7,909 bases of DNA from Chloroflexota bacterium (GCA_025355255.1 JANYAA010000386.1:1-7909), one strand, 5' to 3'. Shown: positions 1-6,207, counted from the stretch's first letter. Notes: generated from the letters alone by a model not told the origin. Made by a program: numbers and translations.

Positions 1-531
1 GGCAGCGGCGCGGACATGAAGCGCCTGGGTTCTATCGGCAGGCTCGTCCTGCTCGGCGCAGTGCCGCTGCTGGTGGTGCTCGTCGGGTTCCGCGATCGGC
101 CGTCTCGCTATGGCGTGCGATTGGGCGACTGGCGCGCCGGGCTCGCGATAGCAGTTGTTGGCTGTCTCGTCATGACCCCCGTCATCGTGCTGATTTCGCG
201 GGACGCCGCGTTCGCCGCCTACTACGCACCTGTGGCGAGCACGCCCTTTGAGGCATTTCTCAGCGCAGCACTCGAGGTGATCCCGGCGGAGTTCTTCTTC
301 CGCGGTTTCCTCCTGTATGCACTGCTGCGTGTTGCCGGGCCCGTGGCGGTCGTGGTGGCCACGCTGCCGTTCGCATTCGCCCACTTGGGCAAGCCCGAGG
401 TGGAGACGATCAGCACGCTCGGCGGCGGCTTCCTGTTCGGCTGGCTGGACTGGCGAACAGGGTCAGTGCTGTGGAGCGGGCTAGCCCACACGTGGATCCT
501 GGGCCTGGTTGTGGTGGCCGCGGCATTCTGA
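1..531 (+). CDS. CPBP-family intramembrane metalloprotease (5' end probably outside window)
   Basis: Polytopic membrane protein of the CPBP (Abi/Rce1-like) intramembrane protease family. Counting from the ATG at 16, the protein has 171 residues. The family motifs appear in order: a glutamate-arginine motif PAEFFFRG (E92, R96), an FxxxH motif FAFAH ending at H123 and followed by LGKPE, and a third histidine (H158) in the last membrane segment. The first glutamate of the usual EExxxR pair is alanine here. As I recall, related sequences with a WEFFFRG-type motif also keep only the second glutamate, so this may be a subfamily trait rather than inactivation. Hydrophobic segments lie near residues 8-24, 41-61, 80-103, 108-122, 135-145 and 157-171. 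The reading frame is open to base 1, and 171 residues is short for the family (usually 200 or more), so the real start is probably upstream; the ATG at 16 lacks a clear ribosome binding site. Substrate unknown. The gene ends 53 bases before the next start and is probably not coupled to it. Confidence 0.85.
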   Translation, partial: GSGADMKRLGSIGRLVLLGAVPLLVVLVGFRDRPSRYGVRLGDWRAGLAIAVVGCLVMTPVIVLISRDAAFAAYYAPVASTPFEAFLSAALEVIPAEFFFRGFLLYALLRVAGPVAVVVATLPFAFAHLGKPEVETISTLGGGFLFGWLDWRTGSVLWSGLAHTWILGLVVVAAAF

Positions 532-571
532 TCAGGCAGCCCGCCCCTCTGAGCGTGCCGCGTCAGCGCGG

Positions 572-584
572 TATCCTCGGCCGC
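572..584 (+). promoter_or_regulatory. -10-like element giving a probable leaderless transcript
   Basis: TATCCT at 572-577 ends 7 bases before the ATG at 585, so a normally spaced transcription start would fall at or next to the start codon. No Shine-Dalgarno sequence precedes the ATG, which fits a leaderless mRNA. Only a weak -35 match (CTGAGC, 549-554, spacing 17) is visible. The 12-base string from 572 differs by one base from the element at 1622 upstream of the next operon. Confidence 0.45.
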
Positions 585-1574
585 ATGACTCGACCCGAGG
601 TCCCCGACGCCATCCGCAAGATTGCCGACGAACGCTCTGCGGCCCGGCGCGCCCACAACTGGGCCGAAGCTGACCGACTCCGTGCGCAACTGGACGAGGC
701 GGGCTGGCAGGTGGCGGATGCGGGCTCGCTCTACATCCTCGAGCGCATTGTGGCGCCCGACGAGGTCGTGAACGGTGTGACGCGGTACGGCGCCTCGGTC
801 TCGGTGCCGTCAAGGCTTGAGGAGTCTGCCCCGGCCACGGTCACCGTCGTGGCCGTGGCCACCGATTGGCCTGAGGATCTGGCCCGCTTCGTGGCAGCTG
901 TTCTGGTCCACGCCGGCGAGGGCCTGCAGATCGTCGTCGTCGCCAACGCGCCATCGCCCAGCCAGACCGAGGCACTCCTGACGCTGCCGTCAACCGTGGA
1001 GGTTGTCTGGCTCGCGCGTCGTCTCGGCCACGCCGCCGCGCTGAACGCCGGGGTCCGCCGCGCCGCGGCGCCCGTCGTGATGATCGCGGACACCAGCATC
1101 GAGCCCCAGGGGGATCTGCCCGGCGCGCTCGCGGCTGCCCTCGCGGATCCATCTGTGGCGGTGGCTGGGCCCTTCGGCATCGTGTCGGGCGATTTGCGCC
1201 ACTTCAGCGAGGCCCCCGAGGGCCAGGACAATGTGGACGTCATCGAGGGCTACGCCCTGGCGTTCCGGCGCTCCGACTTCGCCGCCCGCGGCCCGTTTGA
1301 CGAGCATTTCGAGTTCTACCGCAACCTCGACGTCTGGTGGAGCCTGGGGCTGCGTGACTATGGCGAGGATGACCCCGACGACGCGCCCCCACGCCGTGCC
1401 CTGCGGGTCACAAGCGTGCCGGTGCTGCGGCATGCGCACCGTGGCGCAGCTGGGCTGACCGAGGCAGCGCGCGACAAGCTGGCGAAGAAGAACTTCTACC
1501 GGGTGCTGAAGATCTTCGCGACGCGCCGCGACCTGCTGGCCAGCCCTGACGAACCGGCGGGGGACGAGGGCTAG
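585..1574 (+). CDS. CysRS C-terminal-like segment fused to GT2-like glycosyltransferase domain
   Basis: Predicted 329-residue soluble protein with two parts. Residues about 8-52 resemble the helical C-terminal region of cysteinyl-tRNA synthetase, including the pattern ARRAHNWAEADRLRAQL followed by AGWQVAD; no synthetase catalytic domain is present. Residues about 85-310 resemble a GT-A fold family 2 glycosyltransferase: a beta strand VTVVAVAT, a second strand LQIVVVAN, the segment GHAAALNAGVRRA typical of GT2 proteins, and VVMIADTSIEP where the metal-binding DxD would lie. That motif is D169-T-S171, so the second aspartate is missing. Later conserved-looking blocks are FDEHFEFYRNLDVWWSLGLR (239-258) and HAHRG with a KKNFYR segment near 301-306. 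Family 2 enzymes transfer sugars from nucleotide donors, but with the altered DxD the activity and substrate are unproven. The ATG at 585 was chosen because the fusion segment begins right after it and a -10-like element sits just upstream; in-frame ATG 471 lies inside the previous gene. Confidence 0.75.
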   Translation: MTRPEVPDAIRKIADERSAARRAHNWAEADRLRAQLDEAGWQVADAGSLYILERIVAPDEVVNGVTRYGASVSVPSRLEESAPATVTVVAVATDWPEDLARFVAAVLVHAGEGLQIVVVANAPSPSQTEALLTLPSTVEVVWLARRLGHAAALNAGVRRAAAPVVMIADTSIEPQGDLPGALAAALADPSVAVAGPFGIVSGDLRHFSEAPEGQDNVDVIEGYALAFRRSDFAARGPFDEHFEFYRNLDVWWSLGLRDYGEDDPDDAPPRRALRVTSVPVLRHAHRGAAGLTEAARDKLAKKNFYRVLKIFATRRDLLASPDEPAGDEG

Positions 1575-1596
1575 CGCCCAGCCCGTCGGCCGCGCT

Positions 1597-1634
1597 TTGG
1601 GGGCCCTCGCGCCACCGCTCGTATACTCGGCCGA
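1597..1634 (+). promoter_or_regulatory. Probable promoter of the SBP-peptidase-DUF881 operon
   Basis: TATACT at 1622-1627 is a strong -10 match (5 of 6 to TATAAT) in otherwise GC-rich DNA. TTGGGG at 1597-1602 is a possible -35 element with a long spacing of 19. A start near 1634 would give a leader of about 50 bases before the ATG at 1687. The -10 and following bases (TATACTCGGCCG) match the element before the upstream gene at 11 of 12 positions. Confidence 0.5.
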
Positions 1635-1638
1635 AGCA

Positions 1639-1657
1639 GGGCGGCGCCACGCCGCCC
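1639..1657 (+). promoter_or_regulatory. Perfect hairpin in the operon 5' leader
   Basis: GGGCGGC at 1639-1645 pairs perfectly with GCCGCCC at 1651-1657 around the five-base loop GCCAC. It lies just after the predicted transcription start and about 20 bases before the ribosome binding site. There is no T tract after it, so it is not an intrinsic terminator. It may stabilise the mRNA 5' end or influence initiation; that role is inference. Confidence 0.4.
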
Positions 1658-1677
1658 CCGGCGCTGATCGCAGCCGC

Positions 1678-1683
1678 GGAGGG
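1678..1683 (+). promoter_or_regulatory. Ribosome binding site deciding the SBP start
   Basis: GGAGGG lies 3 bases before the ATG at 1687 (4 if the core GGAGG is used). It is the best Shine-Dalgarno match in the region and favours this ATG over the in-frame TTG at 1597, which lies upstream of the -10 element and so would not be transcribed from it. Confidence 0.6.
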
Positions 1684-1686
1684 ACG

Positions 1687-3330
1687 ATGCTGGACGCTGA
1701 TCCGCTCGACGACCTGCCCGTGCGTCCCTCGTCGGGGGTGCGGAAGCTGGCGTTGGCCGCGCTTGCGCTCCTCGTTGCCGCCGCGATGGTGGTGCGCCTC
1801 GTGCCGGCGAGCGGTGTGCCCACGCAGGCGCAGGCGGCAACGCCCACATCGGTCGCGATCCTCTCGGGCGGAGCCGCGTCCATTGATCCCGCGTACCACG
1901 ATGACAGCGGCAGCGCCAACTTCGTCAGCCAGCTGTACGAGACCCTGACCGCGGTGGACCCGAAGCTCGTCATCCGGCCCGCGCTCGCGCAGGCATGGGT
2001 GGTCAGCGACGGCGGCACCCGCGTCACGTTCACCCTGCGTAACGGCCTGACGTTCAGCGACGGGTCGCCGCTCAAGGCTTCGGACGTGGTCCACTCCTGG
2101 CGTCGCCTGTTCCACAGCGGCGGTTTCTCGCCGCTCGCCTCGCTGATCGCGGACGTCAAGGGTGCGCGGGACCTGCTCTCCGGCAAGACCAGCGACCCGT
2201 CAGCGCTTGGGGTCACTGCCCCTGACGACCGCACGGTGGTGGTGGATCTGGACCGGGGTGGCGGAGGGCTGCCGGCCATCGTGTCGGGCTCGCCGTTCGC
2301 CATCGTCCCGTCGAGCTCCACCGACGCCGAGATCACCACGACTGCCGGCCCGTTCGTGGGTAGCGGCGGGTACACGTGGGGCGGCCTCGACGGGGACGCC
2401 ATCGTCCTGAAGGCCAATCCGCACTACTGGGCCGGCAAGCCCGCCATCGACACGGTCCGCATGCTGACCACGTTGGGCGGCAACAGCCCCGTGGACGCGT
2501 TTGTGGCCAAGACCGTCGACATCACGACAATTGCCCGCTATGACGCCAACTGGATCGCGTATGACAGAGACCTGGGGCCGTCGTTGCGGAGCGACCCGAA
2601 CCTGTCCGTGACGTACTACGGGTTCAACGCCAAGCAAGGCAGCCCCTTCGCCAACGTGAAGCTCCGCCAGGCGTTTGCCGAGGCAGTGGACTGGCGACGG
2701 CTGGCCAAGCTTGACGAGCCTGGCTCGTCCGTTGCGGCGACGAGCATTGTTCCGGCTGGCATCCCTGGTGCCCCATCAGGCGACTTCCTGCCACCCTACG
2801 ACCCCGCCGGTGCCCGCCAGTTGCTCGCCGACGCAGGGTTCCCCGGTGGCGCCGGCTTGCCCGCAATCCGCTTCACCGCCCTCGGCGGGAGTTACGACAG
2901 CGGCATCCTCCAGATGCTGCGCGACAACCTGGGGGTGAAGATCGAGTACGCCGCAATGGACTTCGGCTCATACCAGCAGGTCCTTGCCGCGAACACGCCG
3001 GACATCTGGACCACGTCCTGGGTGGCGGACTATCCGGGGTCAAACGACTTCCTGGGCGTCCTGCTCGAGTCTGGGTCGACGGCCAACAGCGGCGGCTGGT
3101 CCTCACCCGCCTTCGACACCGCCGTCCAGCAGGCAACTGCGGCGTCAAACGCTCCGGATGCTCTGGCCGCCTATACCAAAGCCCTCGGCATCCTCCGCGA
3201 CGAGGCGCCGGTGGTGCCGGTCTCATACGGCACTTCGTACTCGCTGGTCCGCAGCGGCCTGCTGGGGGCATCCCAGACGGGCACAGGCATCATCCGTCTG
3301 GCCGGCCTCGCCTGGGACGGCAGCCTGTGA
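1687..3330 (+). CDS. Peptide ABC transporter substrate-binding protein (SBP_bac_5 family)
   Basis: A 547-residue extracytoplasmic binding protein of the OppA/DppA family. A charged N-terminus of about 20 residues is followed by a hydrophobic segment (21-38) and then the binding domain from about residue 54. Family landmarks are YETLTAVDP (84-92), the block LRNGLTFSDGSPLKASDVV (117-135), ANPHYWAG (243-250), LRQAFAEAVDW (326-336), and WVADYPGSNDFLGVLL (445-460) near the C-terminus. Length is normal for the family. There is no cysteine lipobox, so the protein is either held by the uncleaved N-terminal helix or cleaved near AQAQA-type sites at 47-51. Family members bind oligopeptides or related solutes outside the membrane and hand them to an ABC permease. 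No permease or ATPase gene is adjacent here. Its TGA overlaps the GTG of the following peptidase gene by 4 bases, making it the first gene of a translationally coupled operon. The ligand cannot be read from the sequence. Confidence 0.88.
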   Translation: MLDADPLDDLPVRPSSGVRKLALAALALLVAAAMVVRLVPASGVPTQAQAATPTSVAILSGGAASIDPAYHDDSGSANFVSQLYETLTAVDPKLVIRPALAQAWVVSDGGTRVTFTLRNGLTFSDGSPLKASDVVHSWRRLFHSGGFSPLASLIADVKGARDLLSGKTSDPSALGVTAPDDRTVVVDLDRGGGGLPAIVSGSPFAIVPSSSTDAEITTTAGPFVGSGGYTWGGLDGDAIVLKANPHYWAGKPAIDTVRMLTTLGGNSPVDAFVAKTVDITTIARYDANWIAYDRDLGPSLRSDPNLSVTYYGFNAKQGSPFANVKLRQAFAEAVDWRRLAKLDEPGSSVAATSIVPAGIPGAPSGDFLPPYDPAGARQLLADAGFPGGAGLPAIRFTALGGSYDSGILQMLRDNLGVKIEYAAMDFGSYQQVLAANTPDIWTTSWVADYPGSNDFLGVLLESGSTANSGGWSSPAFDTAVQQATAASNAPDALAAYTKALGILRDEAPVVPVSYGTSYSLVRSGLLGASQTGTGIIRLAGLAWDGSL

Positions 3331-4709
3331 GCCGCGTGCTCCGTCCGTCGGCCCTTGTGCGCCATGTCGCTGCGCTGGTGGCCGCGCTGGCGCTCCTCGC
3401 CCCGAGCGCCGTCCCGATCCGCGCCGCGTCCGACACCTTCGGCATGCCAACCGCGACCGTCGAGTTCGGGACTGCGATCACATTCCTCGCTGACTACGCG
3501 TCGTCAGGCAACATCGAGCGGGCGGAGCTGCGCCTGCTGTTTCCGGGTGCAATAGGACGCTACCTCATCCCGCTGCCGACGCCGTCAACACGCTCCGGCG
3601 TCCTCCGCTACATGCTCGACACCACCGGCGGCGGCAACATCCGGCCCAACACTCTGGTCCAAGCCTCCTTCGCAATCACGACAGCCGATGGCACCGAGGT
3701 CAGCGACGAGGTATCGGTTCGCTACCTCGACACCACGCACGCGTGGCGGACCGCCAAGGGCGGGGTGGTCACGGTGCACTGGTACCTCGGATCCGATTCC
3801 TTCGGCCAGCACGCCGCAGCGGTGGCCGCGAAGGCAATGCTCGACCTGGGGAAGCTCTACGGCGTCGCCGAAGATGCGCCGATTGAGTTCTACCTGTACG
3901 GCGACAGTGCCTCCTTTCGCAAGGCCATGGGGACCTCAACGACCGAGAGCGTGGGAGGCACGATCAACAGCGCCAGCCGGACGGCCTACGGGCTGGTGAC
4001 CTCCGCAGACATCGCGGGCGACTATGTCGCGACGATGGTGCCGCACGAGCTCGACCACATCGTCTTCGATGACGCAGTCAGCAATCCCTTCGGCTCTCCG
4101 CCGTTCTGGATGAACGAGGGCCTGGCCGTGTACTTCTCGGAGGGCTACGGGTCCGGCGACCGAGCGCTGCTGGCGTCGGCCATCGACGCCCGCGACGTCA
4201 TGCCCCTCCGGGCATACGCGAGCTCGTTTCCGCGCGACGCCGGGCAGTTCCGCCTGGCCTATGCGGAGGCCGTGTCGGCCATCGACTTCCTGGTTCGTTC
4301 CTATGGACGCACTGCGCTCCTCAAGCTTGTGTTGGCCTACAAGTCGGGCCTGACCGACGACGAGGCGTTTGACCAGGCGCTCGGCACGGATCTCGCCGGG
4401 TTCCAGACGGCCTGGCTCAAGGGCATTGGGGCGGCGACGCCCGAGCAGTACGGGCCGCAGCCAGCACCCGCAGGACCGGTGCCGCCAGACTGGAACCAGA
4501 CGCCGCCCGACGGTTCTGGTGCCTCTGCATCGCCCGCACCAAGCGGCGCAACGTCGTCCGCGGCGCCAACACCGCGGCCCAGCTCGGGGCCGGCGGACGG
4601 AGGCAACGGTCAAGGGACTGAGACGAGCCTCATCCTGTTCGCCGTGGTCGTCGTTGCAGGCGCGGTGCTGGGCGGCCTCGTCCTCGCCGGTCGCCGCGCG
4701 CGAGCCTGA
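3327..4709 (+). CDS. Secreted, membrane-anchored peptidase MA-family metalloprotease
   Basis: A 460-residue protein with type I membrane topology. Residues 1-33 form a signal peptide (basic start, hydrophobic ALVAALALLAPSAVP, then IRA before AASD). Residues about 38-135 look like a beta-rich domain. The catalytic region spans about 145-375. It contains HELDH (240-244), matching the zinc-metalloprotease HExxH motif with H240, E241 and H244, and WMNEGLAVYFSEGY (261-274), where E264 is the expected third zinc ligand of a gluzincin. This arrangement is typical of peptidase MA-like proteins. Residues about 376-429 are a Pro/Ala/Ser/Gly-rich linker, and 433-455 form a C-terminal membrane helix followed by RRARA on the cytoplasmic side. 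The protein should therefore act on the outer face of the cytoplasmic membrane. The GTG start was chosen because it overlaps the upstream stop (GTGA) and leads directly into the signal peptide. All key catalytic residues are present. The substrate is unknown; the binding-protein neighbour suggests peptides or envelope proteins, which is inference. Confidence 0.85.
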   Translation: MSRVLRPSALVRHVAALVAALALLAPSAVPIRAASDTFGMPTATVEFGTAITFLADYASSGNIERAELRLLFPGAIGRYLIPLPTPSTRSGVLRYMLDTTGGGNIRPNTLVQASFAITTADGTEVSDEVSVRYLDTTHAWRTAKGGVVTVHWYLGSDSFGQHAAAVAAKAMLDLGKLYGVAEDAPIEFYLYGDSASFRKAMGTSTTESVGGTINSASRTAYGLVTSADIAGDYVATMVPHELDHIVFDDAVSNPFGSPPFWMNEGLAVYFSEGYGSGDRALLASAIDARDVMPLRAYASSFPRDAGQFRLAYAEAVSAIDFLVRSYGRTALLKLVLAYKSGLTDDEAFDQALGTDLAGFQTAWLKGIGAATPEQYGPQPAPAGPVPPDWNQTPPDGSGASASPAPSGATSSAAPTPRPSSGPADGGNGQGTETSLILFAVVVVAGAVLGGLVLAGRRARA

Positions 4710-5479
4710 TGCACGGGCTCCGGACCCGCGCCCGCGGGGTTGCAACCTGGCAGGTGACCCTCGGGGTCGCCCTGCTGGTGCTCGGGTTCCTCATCGCCGC
4801 CCAGCTTCGGTCCGAGGGTCCACGCGTCCGCTACACCAGTCAGGAGCGCACGCCGCTCGTGGAGACGGCGCTGGATCTGCAAGCCCAGCAGGAAGCCCTC
4901 AAGGCCCAGCTCCTGTCCATCCGCGCTGAGATCCAGGGCTACGAGCAGCAAGGTCAGGGAGGCGCCGCCATCACGGGCAAGCTCAATGAGCAGCTACAGG
5001 CAGTCCGGCTCGCCTCGGGCCTCGTGGCGCTCCAAGGGCCCGGTCTCGTCATCCAGCTGTCCGATTCCACCGCGGCCGTCCCGCCAGGCGGGAACGCCCG
5101 CGACTACCTCGTGGGCGGTGCCGATGTGCTGGCCGTGGTCCGAGCCCTGTGGCTGTCGGGCGCAGAAGCGATTGCGGTCAACGGCGAACGGCTGGTTGTC
5201 TCAACCGCCATCATCGACATTGGCGGATCCGTCCTGGTGAACTCGGCGTATTTGGCGCCGCCGTACCAGGTTGCGGCAATCGGCCCGGCCGGCATGTTCG
5301 ACAAGCTCGTCCGCGTCCCTGGATTTGTGGACTTTGTCAAGAGCCGCGCCCAGACGTTTGGCATCGGCGTCTCCTACGCAACGCCCGCCACGGTGGATCT
5401 GCCCGCGTACGCGGGCTCGGTCACGCTGCGCTACGGCAAGGCCGCCCCTACGCCCGAGCCATCTGTGGTGGCCCCTTGA
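4709..5479 (+). CDS. DUF881 family membrane protein (first copy, YlxW/YlxX-like)
   Basis: A 256-residue protein with a short basic cytoplasmic N-terminus, one membrane helix (about 14-33, LGVALLVLGFLIAAQLRS), a coiled-coil-like stretch rich in Gln/Glu/Leu (about 47-100), and a globular DUF881 domain from about 103. The domain carries the family's typical region RDYLVGGADVLAVVRALW (131-148) followed by SGAEAIAVNGERLV (150-163). In Bacillus, DUF881 proteins (YlxW, YlxX) are encoded between divIB and sbp, just before ftsA-ftsZ, but their biochemical role is not established. The ATG overlaps the peptidase stop by one base (TGATG), with no separate Shine-Dalgarno, so translation is probably coupled. 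The tail PTPEPSVVAP is low-complexity. The identification of the family is firm; the function is not. Confidence 0.85.
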   Translation: MHGLRTRARGVATWQVTLGVALLVLGFLIAAQLRSEGPRVRYTSQERTPLVETALDLQAQQEALKAQLLSIRAEIQGYEQQGQGGAAITGKLNEQLQAVRLASGLVALQGPGLVIQLSDSTAAVPPGGNARDYLVGGADVLAVVRALWLSGAEAIAVNGERLVVSTAIIDIGGSVLVNSAYLAPPYQVAAIGPAGMFDKLVRVPGFVDFVKSRAQTFGIGVSYATPATVDLPAYAGSVTLRYGKAAPTPEPSVVAP

Positions 5480-6153
5480 AGCGCGGCTGGAGCGGCCGGC
5501 TCACCGTGGGCGCTGTCCTCCTGCTCCTTGGCTTCCTCGCTGTTGCCCAACTGCGCTCGCAGGCCACCGACCAGGCGCTCGCGCAGCTCACCGTGCAGGA
5601 CCTTACCGAGCTCGTCGCCAACCTCACCGCCCGCAACAACCAGCTGCGCGACGACGCTCGAACCCTCGAGACACAGCGGACCGCCCTGCAGGCGGCGGTT
5701 CAGCGCGGCGACTCCTCGGCGGCGTCCATCCGCAACGACCTGCAGCGGCTGCTCGGCTGGTCCGGCGTGCTGGGCGTCAGCGGCGCCGGGGTCCGCGTGG
5801 CGATCTCTGGGTCGCTGCCTTCGGCGGGCATCAACACGCTGGTGAATGAGCTATGGAACGCGGGCGCTGAGGCGATCTCCATCGACGGCGTCCGCCTGGT
5901 GCCGGGCCTGGTGGTGGAAGGCGACGCCGACGCACTCGTGCTCGGCGGGTCGCCGCTGGTGGCCCCGCTGGAACTGCTCGCCGTCGGGCAGCCCGAGACG
6001 CTCGCCGGCTCCCTGACCCGGGCTGGCGGGCCCATCGCCCAGCTCGCGGCAAGCTACCCCCAGGTCACCCTCGCCGTCAGCGGCGAGGATCTGGTCCGGA
6101 TCAAGCCCACCGATCGCTCGCTGGCGCCGGTCCTCGGCAAGCCAAGGATTTGA
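5476..6153 (+). CDS. DUF881 family membrane protein (second copy)
   Basis: A 225-residue paralogue of the preceding protein with the same layout: basic start MKRGWSGR, one membrane helix (about 10-26), a coiled-coil-like region (about 33-93), and a DUF881 domain to the C-terminus. Matching blocks in the two copies are LLLGFLAVAQLRS against LVLGFLIAAQLRS, and ELWNAGAEAISIDGVRLV against ALWLSGAEAIAVNGERLV, so they probably arose by duplication. The start is taken as the TTG at 5476, which overlaps the upstream stop in TTGA and sits 4 bases after GGTGG (5467-5471). No in-frame ATG precedes the membrane helix, and the next GTG (5506) would remove part of it. The domain is shorter than in copy one, and this copy ends in IKPTDRSLAPVLGKPRI. 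It is the last gene of the overlapping run. Confidence 0.83.
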   Translation: MKRGWSGRLTVGAVLLLLGFLAVAQLRSQATDQALAQLTVQDLTELVANLTARNNQLRDDARTLETQRTALQAAVQRGDSSAASIRNDLQRLLGWSGVLGVSGAGVRVAISGSLPSAGINTLVNELWNAGAEAISIDGVRLVPGLVVEGDADALVLGGSPLVAPLELLAVGQPETLAGSLTRAGGPIAQLAASYPQVTLAVSGEDLVRIKPTDRSLAPVLGKPRI

Positions 6154-6190
6154 GGCCGCCGTCTCCCCGGAGTCTGCGGTGGAGCACCTC

Positions 6191-6207
6191 TGCTACATTC
6201 GGAGGCG
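6191..6207 (+). promoter_or_regulatory. Extended -10 element before the DUF951 gene
   Basis: TGC followed by TACATT (6194-6199) has the form of an extended -10 element (TGnTAnnnT). The box ends 8 bases before the ATG at 6208, so the transcript could be leaderless or nearly so. GGAGG (6201-6205) is also present but only 2 bases from the ATG, unusually close for a Shine-Dalgarno site. The TTCGG following the box resembles the other two promoter-like sites in the window. Confidence 0.42.

Noticed and set aside
471..584. N-terminal extension of the fusion protein back to the ATG at 471.
   Set aside because: It would overlap the CPBP gene by 61 bases, encode a Gly/Pro/Arg-rich stretch without resemblance to anything, and lie upstream of the -10-like element at 572.
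1575..1621. Possible terminator after the fusion gene in the GGGGGCCC region.
   Set aside because: No stem of reasonable length with a following T run could be formed.
1597..1686. Upstream TTG start for the binding protein.
   Set aside because: The added 30 residues would cover the -10 box and leader hairpin. The ATG at 1687 has a strong GGAGGG site and leads into an N-terminal membrane segment.
990..2417. Minus-strand open frame of 475 codons.
   Set aside because: It spans two + strand genes and the promoter and hairpin gap between them. The translation is Arg/Pro/Ser/Ala-rich with no family resemblance.
5149..5475. N-terminal extension of the second DUF881 protein in the same frame back to 5149.
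   Set aside because: It lies wholly inside the first DUF881 gene in another frame. The TTG at 5476 starts immediately before the membrane helix, exactly as in the paralogue.
6154..6193. Possible terminator after the second DUF881 gene (CCGCCG pairing imperfectly with CGGTGG).
   Set aside because: The pairing needs a G-U pair and encloses a long loop. No T tract follows, so it is not convincing.
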